From Bin5 sp965232575 (GTDB taxonomy: Bacteria > Chloroflexota > Anaerolineae > Caldilineales > Caldilineaceae), in NCBI GenBank assembly GCA_965232575.1, contig CBDDPZ010000009.1, positions 1,302,001 to 1,366,000 of the forward strand: a stretch of 64,000 nucleotides of DNA. Reading direction: 5' to 3'. Below are positions 42,061-49,528 of the stretch, in pieces. Each line of letters opens with the position of its first letter. Position 1 is the stretch's first letter. Under the pieces are notes generated by a model. It was not told the DNA's origin, did not search any database, and saw nothing but the letters and a program-made list of their open reading frames with translations. The translations under genes and the position numbers were made by a program.

Positions 42061-43056
42061 TCAAATCAGTAGGCGGTCGATCTCGACATCGTGGCGCGTC
42101 TTGCGGGCTTGAACTAATGCGCGCTTTTGGAGTACGTGCGGCAGGCCGAGGAGGCCCGCGATCTGGCCTCGCAGGCGGGCGCGGGCAGCGCTGCCCCGAC
42201 AGTTGCGCAGCGCGTCAGCAGCGATCGAGAGTTGCGCTTTGACGATCTGCATGGAATGGCTCAGGAGGAGCGAGGTCGGCATGTTTTTGGCCAGAGCCCA
42301 AATCGTGTTCCGGCCCACGTAGAAACTGCTCAGCTCGTCGCCGCCGCTGCCGCCCAGCTTATGATAGACACGCGCCGCCGGCGCAAATACCGCCTGCCAG
42401 CCAAGGAGCTGGGCCCGGAACGAGAAGTCCACGTCCTCGATATACATCCAGAATTCCTGGTCAAATCCATCGAGGGCTTCCCAAAGCTCTCGGCGCACGG
42501 CCATCGCCCCGCCGCAGCCGCCAAACACGCCCTCCGAATTGTCAAATTGGCCGCTATCGATGGCCCAAACACCGCGGTTCCGCGGAATCCCGTCCCGACC
42601 CATCATGTCCCCGGCCGTGTGAATGCGGTCGCGTTCCTCAAAGAGCAGAAGCTTGGCGGCTACGATTCCCGCGCGGGGGTGTGAGCAGATCGTCTTGGCC
42701 AGCTCGACCAGGAAGTCCGACGCGGGTTGCGTGTCGTTGTTGAGAAGCACAATATACCGGCCTCGCGCGGCTCGGGCAGCCATGTTGACGGTGGTGACGA
42801 ATCCTGTGTTTTCACGGCCGGCCAGTATGCGCGCCTTGCCGGCATTATTTTGTACCCATCGAACTGAGTCGTCGCTGCTGGCGTCGTCGGCGAATATGAC
42901 TTCAAAGTCGGTAAACGACTGGGAAGACAGTCCGGCGAATAGGTCGGGCAGGTGGCGGACGCCGTTGTAATTGGGGATGAGTACTGAAAAAAACATCGGG
43001 CGTCCGAACTGCTCATCTGGTTGGCCCGCACTTCCCTTTTCACCGTTCTCATTCAT
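42061..43056 (-). CDS. Glycosyltransferase family 2 protein
   Basis: 331 residues from ATG 43056; the frame runs on to 43203 inside the preceding gene. GT-A fold motifs: MFFSVLIPNYNGVRHLPDLF, the nucleotide-binding FADDASSDDS, the DxD-like LNNDTQP (metal-binding Asp), GGCGGAMAVRREL and WMYIEDVDFSFRAQLLGW, the usual ED-acceptor region. It transfers a sugar from a nucleotide-sugar donor to an unknown acceptor, probably for surface polysaccharide. The rfbD gene ends 13 bases upstream, so they are co-transcribed and may make a rhamnose-containing glycan. Confidence 0.88.
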   Translation of the reverse strand: MNENGEKGSAGQPDEQFGRPMFFSVLIPNYNGVRHLPDLFAGLSSQSFTDFEVIFADDASSDDSVRWVQNNAGKARILAGRENTGFVTTVNMAARAARGRYIVLLNNDTQPASDFLVELAKTICSHPRAGIVAAKLLLFEERDRIHTAGDMMGRDGIPRNRGVWAIDSGQFDNSEGVFGGCGGAMAVRRELWEALDGFDQEFWMYIEDVDFSFRAQLLGWQAVFAPAARVYHKLGGSGGDELSSFYVGRNTIWALAKNMPTSLLLSHSMQIVKAQLSIAADALRNCRGSAARARLRGQIAGLLGLPHVLQKRALVQARKTRHDVEIDRLLI

Positions 43057-43069
43057 GGCATATCCCAGT

Positions 43070-43915
43070 TCATTGATTAAATTCCGTCTGCACATAAGCC
43101 CGAAGAGCGTCACGCCAGTCGCGCAGGGCGATACCGAGAGCCGCGCCGGCCTGGTTGACCAGGACCGCGTGGGGGGGAGGCGTCGTTGGGCGCGGCCATT
43201 CAAGCGCGCTGATGGGCTCGATGGGGAGCGCCTCGCGTCCTGTCAGGCGCATCAGCTCGACTGCCCAGTCGTAGCGGCTGGCGCAGCCATCATTTACGAG
43301 ATGGTAGATGCCGTAGCGCCGCGTCTCGATCAGCTTCGCAATCGACGCGGCTACGTCCGGGGCGTAGGTCGGGTTACCGTATTCGTCGTTCACAACGCGC
43401 AGAGCCCCGTGCCGGTTGGCGGCGGCGCTGATCTTGGCGGGAAAATTGCCGCTGCCTGCGCCGTAGAGCCACGCCACCCGCACGATGTAGAGGCGGTCCA
43501 GGGTTGCGGTTGCGGCCTGTTCCCCCGCGGCCTTGCTGCGGGCGTAGACGCTGCCGGGAGAGGCCTGTTCATATTCGTGGTAGAAACGGCCCACCGTCCC
43601 GGCAAACACCTCGTTCGTACTCACCTGTACCAGCGTTCCGCCGCAGCGGGCGCAACCTTCCGCCAGGTATTTGGGGCCAAGCGCGTTGACCCTGAAGGCG
43701 AACTGGGGGGCCTTCTCGGCCCCGTCGACGTCGGTCCAGGCGGCTGCATTGATGACGATATCCGGGGCAGTTTCTGCCACAGCGTCGGCGATCGCCGGGT
43801 CGGCAACGTCGTATCGGGGGCGCGTCCAGCAGGTCAGCTTCTCGGTTGAGTCAAACTGTTCTGCCAGGGCCTGCCCGAGTTGTCCGTTTGCGCCTGTGAT
43901 CAGAATATGCGGCAT
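43070..43915 (-). CDS. rfbD: dTDP-4-dehydrorhamnose reductase
   Basis: 281 residues; ATG 43915 (MPHILITGANGQLG, the NADPH-binding GxxGxxG) fits the family, GTG 43924 is an alternative. The SDR catalytic Tyr-x3-Lys is in VYARSKAAGEQ, with VQVSTNEVFAG upstream and DEYGNPTYAPDVAASIAKL later. It reduces dTDP-4-dehydro-L-rhamnose to dTDP-L-rhamnose for cell-surface polysaccharides. No other rml genes occur here. Downstream is a GT2 glycosyltransferase on the same strand. Confidence 0.88.
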   Translation of the reverse strand: MPHILITGANGQLGQALAEQFDSTEKLTCWTRPRYDVADPAIADAVAETAPDIVINAAAWTDVDGAEKAPQFAFRVNALGPKYLAEGCARCGGTLVQVSTNEVFAGTVGRFYHEYEQASPGSVYARSKAAGEQAATATLDRLYIVRVAWLYGAGSGNFPAKISAAANRHGALRVVNDEYGNPTYAPDVAASIAKLIETRRYGIYHLVNDGCASRYDWAVELMRLTGREALPIEPISALEWPRPTTPPPHAVLVNQAGAALGIALRDWRDALRAYVQTEFNQ

Positions 43916-44119
43916 GGCACTCACTTGTGCGCGTGGGTTCGACCTGCCTCTTCACCACGAGAACGTCACTGTTTTCGCGCTTCAGTATAACCGACCTTCT
44001 GCGCGCGACCGAAGATTTGCCTGCGACCAGTGTGCAGGATTTCAGAGACAGCGAGAGAACCGCTGGGCGCGCCGGTGGCTGGCAAACATGGCTCACTGCA
44101 GTGTCCGGCAAGTTCGTTC

Positions 44120-45154
44120 TCATCTTTCCCCGGTATCCTGTTCCAGGAGGATTCTGATCAGGTCCGGCAGACGGTTTCGCAGCGGGAAGAGATCGTTGTA
44201 TCCTACGTGGCCCCCGAAAGGCAGGACATGGACCTGTAGCCGGGGATGGGAAGGCAGAGCGGCGATATCGTCGGGAGGTATGAGGGGGTCGTTGGCCGCG
44301 GTGAGAATTGTCAACGGGGCTGCCAAGTCAAGAATCTCTTTGGGCTGGACACTGTAGGCATCAAGGTATTCTCTGACGTCATTGAAGAAGGGCATGCTTT
44401 TCGTCACCCAGTCGCTCATTTCCCAGATAGTCGGAACGGATGCCAGAGGCGTAAAGTCGTATAGATCCGGAAAGAGCTTCTGTTTTTTCAGGAGCGATTC
44501 AAGCCAGAGGCGGCGAAAATAGCGGCGCAGGAGTCGGTGGTTGTCCAGGAGGATACATGTGCGCCGAGGATTGAGGACGGGATTGACTGCTATGGCCCGG
44601 CGCAAATAGGGGATGGGGCTGCGGGCATGCCGCAGGGCCATGCGGACTACGAAATTGCCGCCAAGCGACGCGCCGATGATGAAAAACGGCATGCCCGCAG
44701 CGAGAAGTCCAACCTGCCGGGTCGCGGCGTGGACCTCCTCGATCAGCGTTGCAAAGAAAATCCCCTTGTTCAGGTGGTGCGTCGGTCCATGGTCCCGCAT
44801 ATTCAGGCGCACGACGTCATACCCTGCCCGAATCAGCGCGCTGCCCAGGATCAGATTGTAGGCGGAGTGACTGTCTCCTTCCCAACCGTGCAGCAGCATT
44901 GCCAAACCTTTGGGCTTGAAGCGCGCGTTGATGGAAGAGCGGCTGGGCGTGTAAAACCCCAGCAGCCGCACGGTGCGGCCAGGCTCGAGATCTGTCCTGT
45001 CAGGGCCGGCATCGAACAGGATCATCTGCTCGTCTTCGATGACGAACCTGGCATCCCGGGGAATATGCCGGCCAAGGACCGTTTGCAGATTTCCGTTACG
45101 TAGAAGCCGGTGGGGCCGATACACGTTTTCAGGGTCAGAGGGCCATGAATGCAT
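44120..45154 (-). CDS. YheT-type alpha/beta hydrolase
   Basis: 344 residues. Oxyanion loop LAMLLHGWEGDSHSAY, NMRDHGPTHHLN, the nucleophile elbow FFIIGASLGGNFVVRMALR (Ser in GASLG), the acid TAANDPLIPPDDIA and the His in LPFGGHVGYND complete the Ser-Asp-His triad. It matches the COG0429 (YheT/ABHD) family of esterases; the natural substrate is unknown. Leftward; separated from rfbD by about 200 bases with no visible gene. Confidence 0.85.
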   Translation of the reverse strand: MHSWPSDPENVYRPHRLLRNGNLQTVLGRHIPRDARFVIEDEQMILFDAGPDRTDLEPGRTVRLLGFYTPSRSSINARFKPKGLAMLLHGWEGDSHSAYNLILGSALIRAGYDVVRLNMRDHGPTHHLNKGIFFATLIEEVHAATRQVGLLAAGMPFFIIGASLGGNFVVRMALRHARSPIPYLRRAIAVNPVLNPRRTCILLDNHRLLRRYFRRLWLESLLKKQKLFPDLYDFTPLASVPTIWEMSDWVTKSMPFFNDVREYLDAYSVQPKEILDLAAPLTILTAANDPLIPPDDIAALPSHPRLQVHVLPFGGHVGYNDLFPLRNRLPDLIRILLEQDTGER

Positions 45155-45235
45155 TTTCTAACTCATCAGGTCTTTTGTACACCGCGGCGATTGGAAAAGG
45201 GTGTGCGCCAGATTTGGGGGCGCCTCACTGGGATC

Positions 45236-45252
45236 GCGGGCGTCTCGCCCGC
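45236..45252 (+). repeat. REP-like GC palindrome
   Basis: GCGGGCG (45236-45242), TCT, CGCCCGC (45246-45252), the GGGCGTCTCGCCC type of palindrome often scattered through Chloroflexota and other high-GC genomes. One copy in this window. Confidence 0.5.
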
Positions 45253-45396
45253 AGCCTGTGCAGTTGGACAGAGGCAGCCGGAAACTCACCCCCATTTTGG
45301 GATGCACCCTTGGAAAAGGGCTTCTTCTTCTCAGTGAATCGATATCGAAGGCAGGCGAGACTTTGTGGGCCCAAATCTGAATTTTTGTCCCGTTAT

Positions 45397-45425
45397 TTGT
45401 TCGTCTTTGCACAGTGGACTATAAT
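45397..45425 (+). promoter_or_regulatory. Promoter for the oxoamine synthase gene
   Basis: TTGCAC (45397-45402), 17-base spacer, TATAAT (45420-45425), about 150 bases ahead of the start codon. Confidence 0.65.
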
Positions 45426-45575
45426 ACGCTACAATTCTATGATATTATTCTCGCGCCCCTCGCCGAGTCAATTGGGTTGGCCGCTTTTTTGCGGCGGACG
45501 GTGGCAAATACAATTATTCCGGCGCCGTCTCTGCCCCAGTATATTGTACTGTAGTGGAAAACGAGGTCTCATACA

Positions 45576-46889
45576 ATGGTTAATCAGTTAGCGCGCCTTG
45601 GAGAAGAGGCGATTGGGGTCCATCCCGATGGCATCTCCACGGCGGCCATAGACGCCCCTTCCCTTGAGTCCTTTCTGAACGGCGCCGGTGAACAGGTCGA
45701 TGCTTTTTCGGAGAGAATTGATGCCTGGTGGGAACGTACCGAAGAGGCGAAGGCCAGCGAACACTACTACTATTTTCAGCCGGTAGATTCTCTGGAAGGG
45801 CCCTGGGTACATACTGAAGGGAAGCGCAAACTGATGTTTGCGACCTACAGTTACTTGGGACTGATAAACCATCCTCGCATTGTAGCGGCAGCCAAAGCGG
45901 CAGCAGATAAGTATGGCACGGGTACTCACGGCGTCCGCATTCTTGGCGGAACGTTAGATCTTCATGCCAAAATGGAGAGGACGATTGCCGATTTCGCCCG
46001 GCGGGACGAGGCCATTGTTTACAGTTCCGGGTATGTTACCAATCTTGCTACCGTGAGCACAGTAGTTGGACGGGGAGACTGGGTGTTCTCCGACAGGTGG
46101 AACCATGCGAGTATCGTAGATGGCTGCCTGCTGGCCCGAGGCAAGTTTGTCCGATTCCGCCACAACGATATGGATGACCTCGAAAGACAGTTGCGCCGCG
46201 CCCCGGAAGGCGCCGGCAAACTGGTCATCGCAGACGCTGTATTCTCGATGGACGGCGATATTTTCAATCTTCCCGACGCGCATGAGATTTGCAGGCGATA
46301 CAATGCGAGGCTGATGCTGGACGAGGCCCATAGCATCGGCGTCCTGGGCAAGACCGGACACGGGATCGAGGAACATTTCGATATGTACGGCTCTATCGAT
46401 CTGAAAATGGGCACTCTCAGCAAGGCAATTCCCGGCATTGGCGGCTATGTGGCCGGCAGCGAAAAGCTGGTCACTTACTTAAGGCATACTGCGCGCGGCT
46501 TTGTCTTCAGCGCCGCGTTGCCCCCTGCGGTGGCGGCAGCCATCACCGCAGGCTTCCACGTGCTCGAAGATGAAGGCTCAGAGCGCAACCGCATCCTCCT
46601 CCGCAATGCGCAGCAGTTCACGAGCGGCCTGCAGGCCGCCGGTTTCGACACCGGACAGACCGAGTCACCGATTGTTCCAATCATGGTCGGGACTGAAGAA
46701 CGCGCATTTGCAATGACCAAGTTCTGTCAAGACAACGGCATATTTGTACTGCCGGTTCTGCCGCCGGCTGTCAAGGAAGGAACTGCCCGCCTGCGGGCAA
46801 ACGTCACGGCTGCCCACACTGAGGAAGACATAGAGTTTGCGTTGAGTGTCTTCATCAAGGCGGGACGCCACATTGGCGTGATCGACTGA
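45576..46889 (+). CDS. Alpha-oxoamine synthase family aminotransferase (BioF/KBL/SPT-like)
   Basis: 437 residues, PLP fold type I. The catalytic lysine is in GTLSKAIPGIGGY (Lys283). Other matches: YSYLGLINHPRIVAAAK, GTGTHGVRILGGTLDLHAKM, RWNHASIVDGCLLARG, LVIADAVFSMDGDIFNLP and MLDEAHSIGVLGKTGHG. Enzymes of this group condense an amino acid with an acyl-CoA: biotin (BioF), threonine breakdown (KBL), sphingoid bases (SPT) or polyketide-linked lipids. The N-terminal ~70 residues with HYYYFQPVDSLEGPW are longer than in BioF. Which product is made cannot be told. Quinate-dehydrogenase-like gene follows 90 bases later. Confidence 0.8.
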   Translation: MVNQLARLGEEAIGVHPDGISTAAIDAPSLESFLNGAGEQVDAFSERIDAWWERTEEAKASEHYYYFQPVDSLEGPWVHTEGKRKLMFATYSYLGLINHPRIVAAAKAAADKYGTGTHGVRILGGTLDLHAKMERTIADFARRDEAIVYSSGYVTNLATVSTVVGRGDWVFSDRWNHASIVDGCLLARGKFVRFRHNDMDDLERQLRRAPEGAGKLVIADAVFSMDGDIFNLPDAHEICRRYNARLMLDEAHSIGVLGKTGHGIEEHFDMYGSIDLKMGTLSKAIPGIGGYVAGSEKLVTYLRHTARGFVFSAALPPAVAAAITAGFHVLEDEGSERNRILLRNAQQFTSGLQAAGFDTGQTESPIVPIMVGTEERAFAMTKFCQDNGIFVLPVLPPAVKEGTARLRANVTAAHTEEDIEFALSVFIKAGRHIGVID

Positions 46890-46979
46890 GGCCAGCGGCG
46901 CAGACTGCGTGTGCGCAGCGCGCGCCGGTATTTTGCGCGCAACGGAACCGAAACGCAATTGTGCCGAAGCGGATTTACA

Positions 46980-47870
46980 ATGAAACGGGTCGTCTCCATC
47001 AGCTTGGGCAGCAGCAAGCGCAACAAACGGGTCGAGACCACGATCAGGAACGAGCAAATCGTTCTGGAACGGATCGGCGCCGATGGAGACCAGAAGCGGA
47101 TGCGGCAGCTGTTTCTGGAATATGACGGCCAGGTGGATGCATTCGGCTTTGGCGGCGCAGACCTCGGCCTAGAGGTAAACGACCGCTACTTTCCCCTCCA
47201 TTCCGTCCGCAGCATCGTTGCCGGCATACAGTCCCCAGTCGTGGACGGCGGCGGCATTCGCACCGTTGTCGAGCGACAGACTGCGCAGCGGCTGCAGAGT
47301 CTCCTGCCCCCACATTCCAAGCACGTCTTGTTCTGCGTGGCTGTCGGCCGCTATGCAATGGTGCGCGGCTTTCTGGAAATGGGTTATCAGCCGCTGTTTG
47401 GCGACTTGGCTTTCGGACTGGGAATCCCGGTTTTTTTGCGAAGACTGAGCACACTCCATTTACTGGCCCGAATTCTGCTGCCGGTCATGTCCCGTCTACC
47501 CTTCTCGTGGATCTATCCCACCGGGGAACAGCAGGCGCGGATCGTCCCGAAATACGGGGCGCAGTACAGTTGGGCTTCGATCATCGCCGACGATTTCCAT
47601 TACATCAAGCAGCACCTGCCTGCGAGCCTGGAAGGCAAGACGATTGTGACAAACACAACAACGGACGAGGACGTGGCGCTTCTCAAGGGGCGCGGCGTGT
47701 CCCATCTGGCTACGGTGACGCCGCGGCTGGATGGCCGCAGTTTTGGGACAAATGTGATGGAGGCGGCTCTTACGGCCTTGGCGGGTAAGGGGCGGCCCCT
47801 GTCAGCAGCAGAACTTAGAGAGATGTTGGACGAAGAAGGGATGACGCCCAGCCTGCTTTCATTGACTTGA
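46980..47870 (+). CDS. Quinate 5-dehydrogenase-like protein
   Basis: 296 residues from ATG 46980 with no strong Shine-Dalgarno sequence; a frame start at 46911 adds unconserved residues. Begins MKRVVSISLGSSKRNKRVET, continues IRNEQIVLERIGADGDQKRM, YDGQVDAFGFGGADLGLEV, then PVVDGGGIRTVVERQTAQRL and GKTIVTNTTTDEDVALLKG. This matches a family carrying the name quinate 5-dehydrogenase in databases, although the biochemical evidence behind that name is thin. The role next to an oxoamine synthase is unclear. Confidence 0.65.
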   Translation: MKRVVSISLGSSKRNKRVETTIRNEQIVLERIGADGDQKRMRQLFLEYDGQVDAFGFGGADLGLEVNDRYFPLHSVRSIVAGIQSPVVDGGGIRTVVERQTAQRLQSLLPPHSKHVLFCVAVGRYAMVRGFLEMGYQPLFGDLAFGLGIPVFLRRLSTLHLLARILLPVMSRLPFSWIYPTGEQQARIVPKYGAQYSWASIIADDFHYIKQHLPASLEGKTIVTNTTTDEDVALLKGRGVSHLATVTPRLDGRSFGTNVMEAALTALAGKGRPLSAAELREMLDEEGMTPSLLSLT

Positions 47871-47982
47871 AGAAACATAGGAGGGAAACAATCTCAGATC
47901 CCATGCGTGTTTTTCCATGGCTGTGGCGGAACTCCTATCATTGCCCGACGAGGGCACTCACCGAAAGGGAGCAGTATTGTCA

Positions 47983-49398
47983 ATGAACACCAGGACCGTT
48001 GTGACGAATGCCGAATGCCTCGTGACGATGAATGAAGAACGCGAGGAGATCGCTGACGGCGCGCTGGTGATGGAGGGTCCGCAGATCGTCTGGGTCGGTG
48101 CAACTACAGACTTGCCTGTCGAGTACAAGGACGGAGCGAACTCCGGCTCATCATCGTCTACGGCTTATCTCGACGCGCGAGGGAAAATAGTCCTACCCGG
48201 ATTCATCAATACCCACCACCACTTCTTTCAGACACTTACGCGGGTGGTGCCGGCCGCGCAGAATGGTGTGCTCTTTGACTGGCTGCGCGCCCTCTTTCCG
48301 ATTTGGGCATGTATCGGCCCCGAGGATGTGCATGTCAGCACGCAAGTGGCGTTGACGGAGCTACTGTTGAGTGGATGCACGACCACCAGTGATCACCACT
48401 ACTTGTGGCAAAACGGGACAAGATTAGACGACCAGTTCGCGGCCGCGGAGGAGATCGGCGTCCGCTTTCACGGCGCGAGAGGCAGTGTCAGTCTTGGTGA
48501 AAGCAGGGGCGGATTGCCGCCGGACTGGATGACGGAAAAGGAGAGCGCCATCCTTATCGAGTCCAGGAGACTGGTCGAGGCGTATCACGACGCCTCTCGC
48601 TTTTCGATGAGGCGGGTCGTGATTGGCCCGACCAGCCCGTTCAGCGTCACGCAGGACCTGATGCGAGAAAGCGCTGCCCTGGCCCGCTCCTTTGGTCCCG
48701 AGATGGATGTTCACCTTCACACGCATCTGGCTGAGACGCTCGACGAGGAAGAGTTCTGCATGGAGCAGTACGGTTACAGGCCCGGAACGTACGCGGAGGT
48801 CGTGGACTGGTTGGGCGACGATGTCTGGCATGCCCACTGCGTGCATCTCAACGAGGAGGAGATCGGTCAGTTCGCCCGAACGAGGACAGGCGCGGCCCAC
48901 TGCCCCACGAGCAACATGCGGTTGGCAAGCGGCATTTCCCCGGTGCGGGCGATGCGGGATGCGGGTGTGCATGTGGGACTGGGCGTGGACGGCAGCGCCA
49001 GCAATGATGGCAGTAACATGATGGAAGAGGTGCGCCAGTGTCTGTTGTTGCAGCGGGTTATGGGCAACCCTGAGGGCATGACGGCGCGGGAGGCGCTGGA
49101 AATCGCCACATTGGGCGGGGCCTCGGTGTTGGGACGCGACGATGTCGGCGCGCTGGCGCCGGGGATGGCCGCGGATGTGGTCGGCTTTGACCTGTCGGCG
49201 CTCACTTTTGCGGGGGGCTGGGTGCATGACCCGGTTGCGGCGCTGGTCTTCTGTTCGCCGCAGCCGGTTGATTTCGCTTTTGTCAATGGGCGACAACTGG
49301 TCGAAGACAGCGTTCCCCTTCACATTGACGTGCCGGCGCTGGCCGAACGCCACAACAATGCTGCTCTGGCGCTATTGCGCCGCGCAGAGGGCAGTTAG
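47983..49398 (+). CDS. Amidohydrolase, 8-oxoguanine deaminase / AtzB-like family
   Basis: 471 residues from ATG 47983; the frame to 47917 adds 22 unconserved residues. Metal-dependent TIM-barrel motifs: NTHHHFFQTLTRV, TTSDHHYLW, the metal His in DVHLHTHLAET, HAHCVHLNEEEI, and the Asp in VGLGVDGSASNDGSNM. This combination is typical of the 8-oxoguanine deaminase and hydroxydechloroatrazine ethylaminohydrolase group. It would deaminate a purine or triazine-like ring; nucleobase salvage or detoxification is likely. It lies 112 bases after the quinate-like gene, same strand. Confidence 0.8.
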   Translation: MNTRTVVTNAECLVTMNEEREEIADGALVMEGPQIVWVGATTDLPVEYKDGANSGSSSSTAYLDARGKIVLPGFINTHHHFFQTLTRVVPAAQNGVLFDWLRALFPIWACIGPEDVHVSTQVALTELLLSGCTTTSDHHYLWQNGTRLDDQFAAAEEIGVRFHGARGSVSLGESRGGLPPDWMTEKESAILIESRRLVEAYHDASRFSMRRVVIGPTSPFSVTQDLMRESAALARSFGPEMDVHLHTHLAETLDEEEFCMEQYGYRPGTYAEVVDWLGDDVWHAHCVHLNEEEIGQFARTRTGAAHCPTSNMRLASGISPVRAMRDAGVHVGLGVDGSASNDGSNMMEEVRQCLLLQRVMGNPEGMTAREALEIATLGGASVLGRDDVGALAPGMAADVVGFDLSALTFAGGWVHDPVAALVFCSPQPVDFAFVNGRQLVEDSVPLHIDVPALAERHNNAALALLRRAEGS

Positions 49399-49528
49399 CG
49401 GCCGTGTCAGTGGAGTCGGAGTAGGCCTGCCCCAGGGGAAAAACGCCTTGGGCCCTGCGCTTGCGCATCCACATCGCGATGCGTATAGTAGATTGCAGTT
49501 TCCAGGGGCAGCCGTACCGACTACGCCG

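Larger units (their letters stand above)
45155..45575. other. Divergent intergenic region with REP-like palindrome and promoter
   Basis: About 420 bases between the YheT-type gene and the oxoamine synthase. Holds a GC-rich palindrome at 45236-45252 and a consensus promoter at 45397-45425 (both listed). A 6-T stretch inside CCGC-TTTTTT-GCGG near 45490 is a small hairpin. ORFs here look like noise. Confidence 0.5.
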
